Part shown: piece after piece, positions 1 through 11,314 of the stretch
How the letters are laid out: each line of letters starts with the position of its first letter
How positions within the stretch are numbered: position 1 is the first letter of the stretch
Assembly (NCBI GenBank): GCA_963281255.1
Contig: OY725504.1
Location: 2,542,001 to 2,606,000 of the forward strand
Direction: 5' to 3'
DNA length: 64,000 nucleotides
DNA from: Aphrocallistes beatrix
Lineage: Eukaryota; Porifera; Hexactinellida; Sceptrulophora; Aphrocallistidae
Notes under the pieces: model-generated
Databases searched by the model: none
What the model was told of the DNA's origin: nothing
What the model saw: the letters and a program-made list of their open reading frames with translations, nothing else
Position numbers and translations under genes: made by a program

Positions 1-908
1 AAATAAAATCCAAACAAAATAGCTCTATAAGGGAGTATATTTATATAATCCTCGGGAAATCGCAAGTTTAATCTCAGATATTTAGCGATCCCTGGGTCAG
101 AAATAAAATTCTGATCGTTTCAAAAAAAAATTTGTTCAGATCCGACCATTTGTTCTTGAGATATCGCATATTATAGGTAAAGTTCGGCCATAATATCCCT
201 ATAAGGTCCCGAAAGAGGCTGATGTCATATCTTAAAAACTATTGTAGATATATAATATATTATATCCTTAAATAAAAGGATATATGCGAAAATATATAGG
301 TTCCTCGACCATTCCTTTGTCAAAAAATAAATAATTCTCGACTTATCATTGATTTAATTGTAATACAAATTCTATGGAGAACTTTTGATGATTATTTTGA
401 AAGTTCTGGCCTTGGACCACGCAGATTCGGTCAAAAACCACCATTTAGGGTCCAAAAAGAGATATCTCTCTATCTTTATAAATACAAGTCCAAATTCTTA
501 GTTCTCACTTCCTAATATACTTTTTATGAGTGTGCATATATGATTCTTTGATAATAATTGCACTACACCCTATGGAATGTTAAGTTTTTAAATTTTTGTC
601 ATGTGATGACGTAGCATTTTTCGAAAATCCTAACTTCGAAACTAAAAGTCGTAGACTTTCGCTCTAACTTCCTAATATACTTTTTAGAAGCTTTTTATTC
701 ATTCTAAACTGATAGATTATACTTCGCAGTGCCAGGAATATGAAATATTATCTACAATTATCTCAAAATATTCGGAGTTAGGGCCTCAAGGAAATTTGTG
801 GATTTTCAGGGTACTTTTGCTATTTTTGGTAAATATTTGGCTTTCATATACCTAAATCAGCAGTATGGATGCGAATAAATGTCTGTGGATGCTTATGTGC
901 ATTATTAA

Positions 909-1026
909 CCCTTGAAAGCATTTGGGATTTTTCTATTTATAGTAGTAACCCCAAACTTGTATGGCTTCCCCATTGAAAATTGCTTAAACCGGAAATGACG
1001 CAACACATTCCTGTGGCAAGCGTGGG
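909..1026. mobile_element. 118-bp TTAA/CCC MITE (type 1), nested in family A
   Basis: Begins CCC and ends GGG between TTAA copies at 905-908 and 1027-1030. The interior is shared, inverted, with 38261-38378 and 57230-57350, including a GCGTCATTTCCGG motif. The paralogous family A copy near 20455 reads GTTAATAGCTC without the insert, which is the empty site. The CCC terminus plus TTAA duplication is typical of piggyBac MITEs. Confidence 0.75.
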
Positions 1027-1449
1027 TTAATAACTCATTTTACATTATTCTTAATACCTAAACATAAAATCTCTATATCTCGGGACTTTAAAATTTCAAA
1101 ATTGACCGTCTTTACAGAATTATTTCTCAAATTTGGTTTGAGATAGAAGTTTGAAAATTTCAAGAGTTGTTTCATATCATTTGGCGATGAACGTAGGACC
1201 ACCATTTTTTGGATATATTCTAACTCGGTGATTTTATTCATGATTTCCCCAAAAAAACAGACATTTTTCGCCGTTTTTTGGCCCTTGTTTTTCGGACACC
1301 GATAAAATTTACAATATTTGTCATTTTAACTTTCTTCTGGTCCTATGAAGTTGCAAATATGGTAGACTATCTATGATTCGATTTTGGAAGCGTTTGATTC
1401 CTTGGTATGTCCTAAACAATTCATTGAGTGCCTAAATTTCTACCATTAA

Positions 1450-1566
1450 CCCGAGGATTACTTGGGGTCAAAGGTATAAATAGAAATGACCCAGCTTTCA
1501 CTTTCATTTTCAGTTCACTTTCAATTAACTTTCACTTTCAATTCAACATTCCTGGACGTGCTCGGG
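1450..1566. mobile_element. 117-bp TTAA/CCC MITE (type 2), nested in family A
   Basis: TIRs CCCGAG / CTCGGG lie between TTAA at 1446-1449 and 1567-1570. The empty site is visible near 20870 as ACCATTAAGATGTG. The interior carries tandem CTTTCA-type repeats and a GGGGTCAAAGGTATAAATAG block shared with 2895-2992. Confidence 0.75.
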
Positions 1567-1914
1567 TTAAGATGTGCTAGCGGAAAATTTAAAAAACAGA
1601 CTTTGAGACACTGTATCTCAAAATCTAGAAATGAGAATCAAAAACGGTTTGGAATGTACCAGTATTTCTTGATGGAGATACCTCCCCACGCTTAACATCT
1701 CTTATAGCTCTACTTTCATCGTATGCTGTAATGCAAATCATATGTTTTTTCAAGGGCGGTATCCTTAAATGCACATGTACCAACTTAGATGTTATTAAAG
1801 AACGTATTATGATTTGAATACTACTTACACGTATGTATAGCCAAACAAATTGACAATGCTACGCACAATTTTGGAACATACATTTTTAAGGAATTGATTT
1901 ATTAAACATTATTT

Positions 1915-2262
1915 CAGTTATCCAAACACATATTTCAGTTATCCGAACACATCATTTCAGTTATCCGAACACATATTTCAGTTATCCGAACACACCATTT
2001 CAGTTATCCGAACACATTATTTCAGTTATCCGAACACACCATTTCAGTTATCCGAACACATTATTTCAGTTATCCGAACACATTATTTCAGTTATCCGAA
2101 CACATTATTTCAGTTATCCGAACACATCATTTCAGTTATCCGAACACATCATTTCAGTTATCCGAACACATCATTTCAGTTATCCGAACACATTATTTCA
2201 GTTATCCGAACACATCATTTCAGTTATCCGAACACATTATTTCAGTTATCCGAACACATCAT
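1915..2262 (+). repeat. 22-bp tandem array, about 16 units
   Basis: Unit ATTTCAGTTATCCGAACACA plus two variable bases (TT, TC or CC). Units are nearly identical, implying recent expansion. The core TTATCCGAAC is the complement of the GTTCGGATAA motif in the neighbouring pogo-like terminus at 2290-2374, so the array probably arose by amplifying an element's subterminal motif. Confidence 0.9.
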
Positions 2263-2289
2263 TTTCACAAATTCGATTGAAAAGTATTT

Positions 2290-2374
2290 GATAAAATGAG
2301 TGGTACTCGAACACACTGTTCGGATAATCGAGGTGTCGGATAATCGAGGTTGGGATAATCGAAGGTCTACTGTA
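2290..2374 (-). mobile_element. Pogo-like element terminus
   Basis: Ends ...GAAGGTCTACTG followed by TA, so its inverted terminus is CAGTAGACCTTCGATTATCC. GGATAATCGA occurs three times. The host DNA to its right (GCATGAATAATGG) matches 45050-45075 inverted, where the TA site is unoccupied. The opposite TIR is not visible left of the 22-bp array, so this copy is truncated or degraded there. Confidence 0.6.
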
Positions 2375-2512
2375 ATTGCATGAATAATGGAAATTTTCCT
2401 TAAAAACTTACGGATAAGCTAGTTCGGATATCAGACTATAGAAATATATCAATTTAAAACAAATCTAATATTCATCCCAAATTTCCAATTTTGAGATTAG
2501 CCTAACCTTAAC
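2375..2512 (-). mobile_element. Family C (TTAA/GGTGAGGCTAATC) fragment
   Basis: Matches 43010-43107 plus 45036-45060 in reverse orientation and ends AGATTAGCCTAACC followed by TTAA. It lacks the family A insertion carried by the 43-kb copy, so it is an empty-site reference: here the target reads TTTTCCTTAAAAAC. Confidence 0.7.
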
Positions 2513-3530
2513 AGTGCCAGATCATCATTTTAATGCTGAATTCATGCTCAGCACTAGATTTCCAGCAATTTGATATATATATTGACCATGCGTTTTGGAA
2601 ACATTTTTGTTTGAATTTTTTCACATTCCTGACCGTTGCTTGGAAAAGGCAATCAAAATATTCTCCAAATATGGTCAATATATATATATCAAATTGATGG
2701 AAATCTAGTGCTGAGCACGAATTTAGTATTAAAATAACGACCTGGCATAATCAAATAAAGTTATAGATGCGGGATTTCGGCGGATACTATCGGACAAGGT
2801 CATTTTTGGGTCCCCAGTCATAACTGACAACTTTTTCACACTTTTGAAGGTGTCATGATGTGAAAATATTTGATACGCCATATTTTGAAGTTAAAACCCT
2901 GGAACGACTTTGGGGTCAAAGGTATAAATAGAAATGACCCCACTTTCATTTTCACTTTCAGTTCACTTTCACTTTCCCAAGTTGTTCCAGGGTTAAGTAC
3001 TAGTATAAGTTGTTCATTTAGGATGTTTAGATGTTATTTAATACTAGGACACAGTAAAAACTATTGGACATCAAGCCTTTCCGTAGAAAATTGCTTTGTA
3101 ACCTGTTTTTAGTACTCAAAAAAATCAATTTTACAACGGAGGAATCTCTAGTTACAAAAGTCGTAGAGTAAAAAACTCGATGGTTTTGGAAAGATCTCGT
3201 CACGTAGAACAAAATGATAGAGACAGATTTTCGATATTCTACTTTAGAAAAAAGTTAAAATATTTTTCCTTTCGAAAATCTGCCTCTAAATATTGCATCA
3301 ACGAAATTTGAAAGAAAAAATTATTTAGGTTAATATTCAAAATTATATTCCTATTATTTTCTTTATTCAACGATTTCGTGCAATAATAATTGAGTAAAAG
3401 AGACATAAGCCATTGAAGTTTCCTTGAATGTCCTCTGTAAATTAGCTGATTTGAGAAAAAAAAAAAATTTCTTGCTTCATTAGCTTTCGAAAAGTGTATT
3501 TTTTGCAGATAACTCATCGAGAATAGTTTG
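2513..3530. mobile_element. Family B2 (TTAA/GGTTGGTG) fragment
   Basis: Parallels 47039-48370: starts CAGTGCCAGATCATC, contains a palindromic block (GCACTAGATTTCCAGCAATT and its inverse around 2518-2750), and ends near GCAGATAACTCATC. A type 2 TTAA MITE is nested at about 2895-2992. The minus-strand frame at 3239-3517 (92 codons) is similar to a frame in the 45.6-kb copy (see findings). Confidence 0.65.
2895..2992. mobile_element. TTAA/CCC MITE (type 2), nested in family B2
   Basis: CCCTGG / CCAGGG termini between TTAA copies at 2891-2894 and 2993-2996; an extra AA precedes the left CCC. The interior matches the 1450-1566 MITE. The empty site is at about 37545 (TTTTGAAGTTAAGTACTG). Confidence 0.7.
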
Positions 3531-3564
3531 TGATCAGGAATACAAATCGATAATCAGATAAGTT

Positions 3565-5390
3565 TCTATTAGATGGCTTAGCTTAGAATTAGCTGTTGAG
3601 CGTGGTCTTAAGTAATATCCATCACTGAGAGCATATTTTCTATCTGCAAATCACCAATCACAAGCACGATTTGTTAGACTTCAGGAACTATTTGAAGATC
3701 CTTTAACCGAGGTATATCTCTTATTTCTCCAGTTTATATTTCCAACTTTCACTCAAGCCAATAAATTCTTGCAAAGGAAAGAGCCGCTCATTCATTTTTT
3801 GCAACGACAATTAAGGCTACTGCCCTGATGCATTTTGTGGAAAATATTTTTCCCCCCACTTTTATTTTTATTCCATTTTTGGATTCTATAGACTCTAGGC
3901 TATCAATATCATCACATTTTGTGGCTTAATTGTATTTTTATCCGCTGAAATGGGTCATTTATCATTTTTTTTCTATATGGTTGATGTCCACTTCAAGAAA
4001 CATTAAATTGGACTATCTCAGAATAATTTTTTCAATAAGTGTATTTATTCAATCGAGTCTAACATGAAATGAAGTCATGCTTTACCATTGAAAATTGACA
4101 TAACAGTATAATATCAACCATATTTGAGATCTATCGAAGCATAATTCAACATTTGTCTCTTTAAGATTTCAATGTTGGGGTCGAAAGTTCAAAATAAACC
4201 CGAAATAATCGAAAATTCGGCGGTCTCTTGATTGATTCAACAATAAAATTAAAGTAAATCAAATAAGAGCTAAAAATCGACGATAGAGCAATAAACTATG
4301 CTTGTTAGAAGTAGTATGAATACTGAAAGTAAATGATTTAAAGTAGATTTTCTTGAGTTGCTGGATTTCGATTGTATTAATTTCAATAGGAGCCAAAAAT
4401 AGAAATTCAAAATAATAACGAGTTTGGAAATATGTACAAGTAAGCTGATATACTTAGAATACACTATTCATCCATCAACTGTGGATACAAAAACTAGCTA
4501 AGTGCTATCTTGTACTGATTCAACGCTGTGCATACTGTCTAATACTAGCTATCAGTGCAGTAGCGTTAATGAATTTCCTCAAAAAATACTTGCCAAATTT
4601 GTTAAACTTTCTATTCTAGCTACATGGATTAGGAAATGTGAACAATTTTCGGTAGATTTCAAGGATCCTAATAATTTGGTTGATGATGAGAGCTCGGTAA
4701 TTGGGTTTACAACAAAACACAGAGCATGTAAACTCCTCGAGTGTGGAGATATATCTGAACGGCAGTATGCAAATATATTTGTAGCAGCAAAGGAGTTCTT
4801 CACTCGTGCCATATAATATTTATTGAAATGGTGTCCTTTAAAAGAAGAAATACTTAGCCATGCAAGTTGGATTGACTTTGATAATAAATTGAAAACAAAT
4901 TTCTCATCAGTGGATATTTTTTTACATCATTATCCATTTATATTATCCGAAATCAATGTTGAACGATTACAGGAACAGTTTTTATAATTACAGGTACAGT
5001 TTCTAGACGTTAATCAAATGAAGATATTTCTAATTCAGTAAAAGATAAGGCGAGAACCGAAGAAGAGCCATATCGCGTCGATGATAATTGGGTTTTTCTA
5101 AAGTATTGTAAGATAGCAAGCCCAAATGAATTCAGGTTTGATCAGTTGTTTATGGTTGTAGAAGTTGTTATGACGTTTCCACATTCAAACGCGGGGGAAT
5201 AAAGAATATTTTCATTGATTAATAATAAATTGACTCCACTCAGAAACTACTAGATGGTACTATCTCGTCTTTGATTACAATAAAGACCCAAAATGAAAAT
5301 CCACTCAAGTGGAAGTCATCAGAATATCTCCTGGCAAAAACTAAAAAATCCACAAAAGTCTACAATAAATCCCTTAAATAGTGCTTCTGA
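3565..5390 (+). pseudogene. hAT transposase relic (uninterrupted relatives are hAT-like TEs)
   Basis: Two recognisable coding segments remain. At 3565-3822 the translation gives RWLSLELAVERGLK, then FVRLQELFEDPLTEVYLLF, the middle of an hAT catalytic region. At 4500-5390 it gives FVAAKEFFTRAI, LKWCPLKEEILSHASWIDF, and the C-terminal VVMTFPHSNAGE plus KWKSSEYLLAKTKKSTKVYN, the hAT dimerisation region. Between them (about 3823-4490) lies 670 bp with no hAT similarity that I can see, either an insertion or fully decayed sequence. Stops interrupt the frame near 4815, 4985 and 5200, so it cannot encode a transposase. hAT placement is from remembered family patterns. Confidence 0.7.
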
Positions 5391-6640
5391 ATTTCTTTTC
5401 CACTAATTTAGACTAGTAAGTGATTTCAGCCTTCTCGAGTAGAATTTAGCTTTTAATATACTCAATATTTAAAATTATGTTTAGCTTGTTTATTAAATTT
5501 TTAAGCCTTTTTTTGCAGAGGTATACTATATCGCTTAGATCTTCGAACTTATTCGTAGTCTCATCATTTGACGTCTACACGCCAATTTTCGTATCTCTAC
5601 GCCAATTTTTCACTCAATTCCGACAAACAAACAAACAAAAAATCCTAGCGACTTAATATATAAGATATTATGCTGATAAACAAATAAAATAAATAATGAC
5701 CTATTATAGCGACTAATACAATCTGGGGTAAAAGCTTTCCGCGTGTCCTTTGCATTCAAAGTATAGCTAAATGTGTAATAGCTATCGAGCGAATCCTTGT
5801 TTTTATCACTAATGCCTACTGAGTACGAACTAGCGATAAGTATAATAATATTAATACTCAACAGTTTGTAAATATAGAGTATGCCATTATCAATTGCAAA
5901 TCAACTCAGAAATTGACCTGTCCATTTTAACACAAAAGTTATATAAAAATGGAAAATTTGGTGGATAAATAGATAGATGTGGTCACATTCCCTCGGTTAT
6001 TGTCAGCGTTGTCATCTTGGCAACTTCAGCATGCTTGAGAGCTGCTGATTGAACATTATCCAGCCCAGTCAAAAGTAAGAAATTGTGGAAAAAGCACCCA
6101 AATGAAATAAGAAGAAAGTTGAAATGTTCCACATTGAAATGCTTCAGAGATGCCCTTCTTGAACAATTTCACCCATAAAAAACATAGTTGCACAATTTTT
6201 AAGAAAAATTTTTCAAAAATTAAAAGCAAAAAGATAGTACGTATTCACTCAAAAATTATTTATTGTGTTAATAAATCTTCTTAACCATAACCATGCAAAA
6301 TTGTCCCTTCTAAAATGACTCTTCCACAAGTTAATCGTTTTTAGACGTTTTTGCATTAAAGGGTTACAACTTGGGAAAATGGTCACTATTATTAAATTAT
6401 ATATCAGTCATTTTAGAGGAGAAAATTTGCGTCGTTTAAGGTAATAGATTTTTTGACACGATAAAAATTAAGAGAATAACAATGAATTTAGGTTAGAATA
6501 TTATGATAAATGTATTAAATCGCTACATAAGACAACAACTTTGGAAAAAATGTGTGATTCATGAACAATCAATCACAAATCAACACTGTAAATGTAATTC
6601 AATTCGATAGTTCGAAATTAGGTGCAATTAGATACTATTA
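5391..6640. other. Gene-free AT-rich interval
   Basis: Part of this stretch (about 5515-5610) reappears inverted at 9835-9930, sharing the GAAGATCTAAGCG/TGA block, so it is probably hAT terminal non-coding sequence. From 5880 to 6640 nothing is recognisable. Confidence 0.5.
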
Positions 6641-6649
6641 ATTCACTCA

Positions 6650-8134
6650 GTTTACATATTAGTTTTTTTCGAGTTGAGAAAACTAAAATGCAAGCGATAC
6701 CCGTGAAATAACAAATGGATTGATCAAAACTTCTATAACGAAGCCAAAATGTATTGATGGTCAGGATATATAAATTTAACCACGATGTATTCTGTCGTGA
6801 TTGAACTCGATATTGTCTGCACAATACTTGGAGAAGAGTTTGTGATAAAGTTGAATTCTATATCTGTTTCAAACAGCACAGTACATAGAAGAGAATAACT
6901 GAGATATCCAACGATATCAAAGAAACAGTTATTGTAGAAATAAAGGAAGCACCTCGGAATCTTGTTGCAATACTTGAACTGTGCATAATTGCTAGTCTTT
7001 GTCAGTATATCTAAGGCAACATATTTAAAGAATAATTTGTATTTCATGAATCTCTTGAATCTACAACTAGGAGAAGGTATATTTGAAAAAGTTTAAACTG
7101 GTCTATTATGGAAAATGTTTGTGGGAACTCAAGTAATGGGTTTCCTCTTATACTTGGCTTTCGATCAGGATTCTAAACTAGAATAAAACAAGAAAACCCC
7201 GATAACAATAATTTAAATTGCATTATACTTTTAGCAGATTTAAGAGAGCTGTTTCTCAAACTTTTCGTAAAATGCTATCAAATGAAAAAAGGCTGTATAA
7301 ACTAGGCTACTTGAAGGATATTTTAAGTGATAAACATGATGAATATATCTCCTCAAGGCCGTGATGCTAGTCTCGTTGACATTGTTGACAAATTTCGAGC
7401 CTTTCTGATGAAACTTGAATTATGAGAGACCAAGATAAAATATGGTAACATGGATAAGTTTTAATGCTTCAGGTATAGTTTTGTAAATACTGCTACTACT
7501 GATATAATTTGGAGAAAGGATGTACTATTTGGTGTAAAAGCATTTCCGTTCTTCCGAAATGAAATCAATCTATCTATACTTTCCAGACCTCAATGACTTA
7601 TGTAGATGCGAAATTTGTGAGAACTCCTTTTAATATTGATGTGCCATCTCTTTCAGATTCATTGCAGGAAGATTTCCTAGATTTTGTAGAATATTCAACA
7701 GCATGCGTTAGATTCAAATTCACTAATATCTTTGTGGTGAAAATGACTGACTCTTACAAGAAAATTGCTACGCAAGCTGTAAAATATATCCTTCTCTCGT
7801 CCTACCTATTTATCATAATTCTGCATTTTCTACCACGCTCAATATTAAGACAAAATATACAACTCGATTAAATGTTGAAGATGACTTTAGATGTGCTCTT
7901 TTCAAAACGTTGCCAAGATTTGATAAGCTTATAGCTAGCAAACAATACCCAACATCACACCAATCTTTAGGCTAATGACATTCAGTAATTTTCAAATTAC
8001 AATATTTCTGAGATAAAAATGATAACATATATTTATTCTTTTCTACTCTCATGTATGGGAATTTTTTATAGGGGATACGCGGGGAATAACCTTTTTGCTA
8101 AGTGGTACATGCCTTACAAAAGGTTGGGAACCTC
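6650..8134 (+). pseudogene. hAT transposase relic, SCAND3/ZBED-like, with right terminus
   Basis: Short coding blocks in changing frames resemble the SCAND3/GTF2IRD2-type hAT transposase. Examples are KRLYKLGYLKDILSDKHDEY followed by a VDIVDKFRAFLMKLEL block near 7290-7425, LDKLI-type tail NVEDDFRCALFKTLPRFDKL at about 7873-7930, and YVDAKFVRTPFNIDVPSLS near 7600. The last matches the usual late hAT segment preceding the dimerisation region. The right end near 8110-8134 reads GGTTGGGAACCTCTGCTG, the inverse of a CAG-AGGTTCCCAACC hAT-type terminus. Many stops and frameshifts; the first half (6650-7200) is only weakly recognisable. Clearly dead. Confidence 0.6.
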
Positions 8135-8336
8135 TGCTGTAAACCATTGAATTTAGACGTTTATCTAGTAGGCGTGACATATTCAGAAGTTACTCAGAAA
8201 ATTAAGTGTTGGTCAAGATGTTTGGAAGAAGCAGTAGTGCAATGTATTTCCTAGTGTGTGTCTAGTAATAGTGCAGTCTACCATATAGAGTAGTATCGAT
8301 ATGAATGCATATTCACTTGATGAAAAAGGTATATAA

Positions 8337-8684
8337 CATATCCATATACGTCAGTCTTACTGTTGTAATCGATATCACTCGAAAATGACAAAATTTATCA
8401 AATTTTCGATTTTTGCGGCATAATGATGACGTCATAACAGAGTGATGAGTTATCATTTTTTGATGAGGTTATAATATACTTGAGATATATTAATATACAC
8501 TTTCTAGTAAATTTCAGCCGTCTATTATCTAAAATGGAGTTATAGTCGAAAAACTGAAATTTCTAATAATAAAAAAGGTGACAATGACGTCATTATTCCA
8601 TGATGAGTCTACATTTTGGTTATTGGAGCCATAGCTTTCTGTGCCTGGCAGTTTCTTCGAGCAATTCGTTACATATATATATAT
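8337..8684 (-). mobile_element. Helitron-like repeat (family H) copy 1, partial
   Basis: Shows the family H body in reverse orientation: ACTGTTGTAATCGATATC, two TGACGTCA boxes (8427-8434, 8585-8592) and the CTGGCAGTTTCTTC block running into a TA tract. The hairpin-rich 3' part is missing. A Tc1-like MITE has inserted in the TA tract just to the right. Confidence 0.75.
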
Positions 8685-8685
8685 A

Positions 8686-9169
8686 CAGTACCCGGACAAA
8701 AGTATTCGACCACCACAGAAACCTCCATACAAATACTACTAGTATTAAAGTGGGTATATTCATAAAGGAATATGTACTTAAACCGTGAGGAATACTCCAT
8801 TTTTTATTTCAAATTCGTAAACTACACTTTCTAATTACTCATAATTGATAGCCTTAACTCAATTACTAACTCCCAAGTTAATAAATATCAATATTTGATG
8901 CTTGATACTACTTGTCCCAAGTCACAGCCAATATATATGATGGCGATTAGTCACACAAAGTGGCAAAGGTTGATAATTTTCTACATAAGAATAAGTATTT
9001 GAGTTGAGATTCTAAATTACGAGTAATTAGAATGTGAAGCTTACGAATTTGAAATAAAAATAGAGTATTTTCTACTGTTTTAGGACTTGTTCCTTTTTTG
9101 AATAGTTCTAATTTAATACTATTTGTATGGAAGTTTTCGTGGTGGTTGAATACTTTTGTCCGGGTACTG
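8686..9169. mobile_element. Tc1-like MITE, 484 bp
   Basis: Terminal inverted repeats CAGTACCCGGACAAAAGTAT and its complement flank the element, with TA on both sides (8684-8685 and 9170-9171). Long inverted similarity continues inward. Same family as 34560-35035. No coding capacity. Confidence 0.9.
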
Positions 9170-9175
9170 TATATA

Positions 9176-9788
9176 CAGTATGTCAAGAAATTGATGATCC
9201 CTAGATAATACCTTCATTTCAAATAACTAAGTTCCCCAAACAGGATATCTTTGTTTTCTTAAGTATCCTCCTTTGAAAAGGAGCCATATTTTTATTATCA
9301 ATGGCATTTCAGACATCAAAACTACGGAAACCAGGTAATATCAGAGACCAACCATAATTGTCGTTTTAAATGAGGGTACATTTATTGGTTGCAGGGTCCA
9401 CATTTTTGACTCCCTATTGACTTATAACTCTGAAATTTTCTATTGATAACAATTCGGAACTGTATTCTAGCCATATACAATTAACCTGAAACAAATGAAT
9501 GTTGTATTGCAACGAAGCTTAGCACTACGAAATTGATAAACTGTGGCCCCATCTTACTGGAGGATGGTTACGGACTTGTCTAGGAGCATTTCCAAACCAG
9601 AACAGAGGCACTTTCTCTTTATATGTTAAATTCAGGAGGCAGAGTACTTTCTGGTGTTTCACACTTAGTATTTACCAGATACTATTTGTCTTTTAGGAGT
9701 TCTTACCATTAAGATAAATATTTTATACAATTCAAATTTGAAAAAAAGTCATCACACAAGAAGGGATCATCAATTTCTTGACATACTG
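9176..9788. mobile_element. TIR MITE with CAGTATGTCAAGAAATTGAT ends, 613 bp
   Basis: Termini CAGTATGTCAAGAAATTGAT / ATCAATTTCTTGACATACTG are near-perfect inverted repeats with TA outside. It lies six bases to the right of the Tc1-like MITE. Not seen elsewhere in the window. Tc1/mariner-type by its CAGT ends and TA site. Confidence 0.85.
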
Positions 9789-9810
9789 TACGTATATATT
9801 TAAATGCTAG

Positions 9811-10317
9811 GATTTTTTTTTGTCCGAATTGATTGAAGGATTAGCAAGTCGTAGAGATACGACAATTGGCATGTAGGTGACAAATGATGAATCTACGATT
9901 AATTTCGAAGATCTAAGTGAAATTTTCACACCTGCAAAAAAAATGAAAAACAATTTTCTACATCTTTTCTATACTATACTACTATGTACGGCTTCACTCT
10001 CACAGTAGAAATCATTGTACAACACTATTGTAGGCTGTCATTGTTATTAATACTTTAAAGCATTAACTTATATAGGTGTCACAATTATATTATAGTATAT
10101 GGCAGTAAAAAGGTTATGTGTATATTTTCATCTTCCCACGATTTGACGAATTTTGAAAATTATGCTAGAGACTAGCTTGCAACGGTTGACATTGGTTTAT
10201 AGGGATATAGAATTCGAATATCATATTTTCAGATCCATATGAGAAATTATGGGTTCACTTTTGTTTACAATATTTATATAAATTAAACAAATTCCCAAAA
10301 TAGGCTAGATTGAGTAA
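9811..10317. other. hAT terminal fragment then featureless AT-rich DNA
   Basis: 9835-9950 is an inverted partial match to 5500-5610, consistent with a non-coding end of an hAT-like element. From about 9960 to 10317 I see nothing recognisable. Confidence 0.4.
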
Positions 10318-10394
10318 CTCTAGGCGCCCGTAGGGCGACTCTGCGGACACGCAGCGACAGCAAGCCGTGAAGCACAATTAAGCGAAGCACGCTT
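10318..10394 (+). mobile_element. Family H 3' terminus (copy 2)
   Basis: GGCGCCC-type hairpin, GCGGACACGC and the terminal AGCGAAGCACGCTTG, followed by T. Only the 3' end of the Helitron-like family is present; a TA microsatellite (10396-10419) follows. Confidence 0.65.
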
Positions 10395-10419
10395 GTATAT
10401 ATATATATATATATATATA

Positions 10420-10823
10420 CTCCCTGGATAAAAGTATTCGTTCTCCTCGATATTTTGCACCCAAAGTGTTATAATACCGATCAATTTGTGAAGTCTTAAC
10501 ATCTAATCAGAAACGGATACACTAAATCTGGTTGAAAATTCGTTTTCTTCACATTCAAATTACTCACTTTATAAGCTCCCAACTTAATTACTCTGCTTTA
10601 AGATTAAGGATTTAGGCATTTGCTAGCCTATGGCACATATCACGAGTTATCACCATTGTATATGATGGCATTAGTAGTACGATGTGGCACAGTTTGAAAA
10701 TATACAACCTTTGGGAGATTAATCGAGTGTAAAGATTGTAAAATGAGTAATTCGAATTTGAAGTTAAGTTAAGCATCACTTACAAATTAGATGCCCCCTG
10801 TACGAATACTTTTGTCCAGGCAG
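10420..10823. mobile_element. Tc1-like MITE (CTCCCTGGATAAAAGTATTC)
   Basis: The left end CTCCCTGGATAAAAGTATTC and right end GAATACTTTTGTCCAGGCAG are inverted repeats inside TA tracts. Diverged from the 8.7-kb family but sharing the AAAAGTATTCG core. Confidence 0.8.
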
Positions 10824-10833
10824 TATATATATA

Positions 10834-11268
10834 CACTACCCTACCAAAAGTATTCGTACACCTCAATATTTCCCATTAAAATAGTACTAAATGCGTCTAT
10901 TACTGAACTGTCATGCAGTTAAACTAGACGAGATACAGTATATTTGATTTCAGATTCGTATTCTACGCATTTGAATTACCTATTTTAGAGTTTTCAAATC
11001 AATTAAGTTTATCACCACCATCTGCTACAGTGGTTGAGACTCTAGAAAAGTGGTACATGGTGGCACAGGTCGGGAATTTTAACCTTGGCAATTAGCAATT
11101 GATTTGAAACTTCGAAAATAGGTAATTCAAATGTGTAGAATACGAATCTGAAATCAAATATACTATATCTCTTAAATTTTAACTGCATGATCATTCTTTA
11201 ATATAGCCATTTTAGTACTATATTAATGGGAAATATTGAGGTGTACGAATACTTTTGGCAGGGCAGTG
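10834..11268. mobile_element. Tc1-like MITE, 435 bp, long inverted repeats
   Basis: CACTACCCTACCAAAAGTAT at the left and ATACTTTTGGCAGGGCAGTG at the right, TA outside. The two halves are extensively self-complementary (for example the ATTCGAATTACC / GGTAATTCAAATG arms), so the copy can fold back. Confidence 0.85.
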
Positions 11269-11282
11269 TATATATATATATA

Positions 11283-11309
11283 CATTAATCGAGTTTTAAT
11301 AAAAAGGAC
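11283..11309 (-). mobile_element. Family H 5' terminus, inverted
   Basis: CATTAATCGAGTTTTAATAA followed by AAAGGA is the inverse of the family 5' end TCCTTACTATTAAAACTCGA. It faces the forward 5' end at 11315, so two copies meet head to head. Confidence 0.6.
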
Positions 11310-11314
11310 ATATC

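Larger units (their letters stand above)
1..1764 (+). mobile_element. TTAA-flanked repeat family A, copy 1 (left end outside window)
   Basis: The right end reads GGGCGGTATCC followed by TTAA. The body matches the copies at 15690-21071, 38391-40308 (inverted), 43108-45035 and 46103-46817; base 1 corresponds to about 46402. Complete copies are about 1.92 kb with terminal inverted repeats GGATACCGCCC / GGGCGGTATCC inside a TTAA duplication. No long reading frame exists, so it is non-autonomous. TTAA targeting suggests the piggyBac (or Kolobok) superfamily; that placement is inference. Two 118-bp MITEs sit inside this copy. Confidence 0.8.

Noticed and set aside
1915..2262. Regular short repeats resembling a CRISPR array
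   Set aside because: Units are contiguous 22-bp tandem repeats without unique spacers, in a eukaryotic TE setting.
6733..7047. 104-codon minus frame in the hAT relic region
   Set aside because: No family motif; weak plus-strand hAT similarity covers the same bases.
10320..10502. 60-codon minus frame near the TA tract
   Set aside because: Reads IYIYIYIY from a microsatellite and a MITE end.
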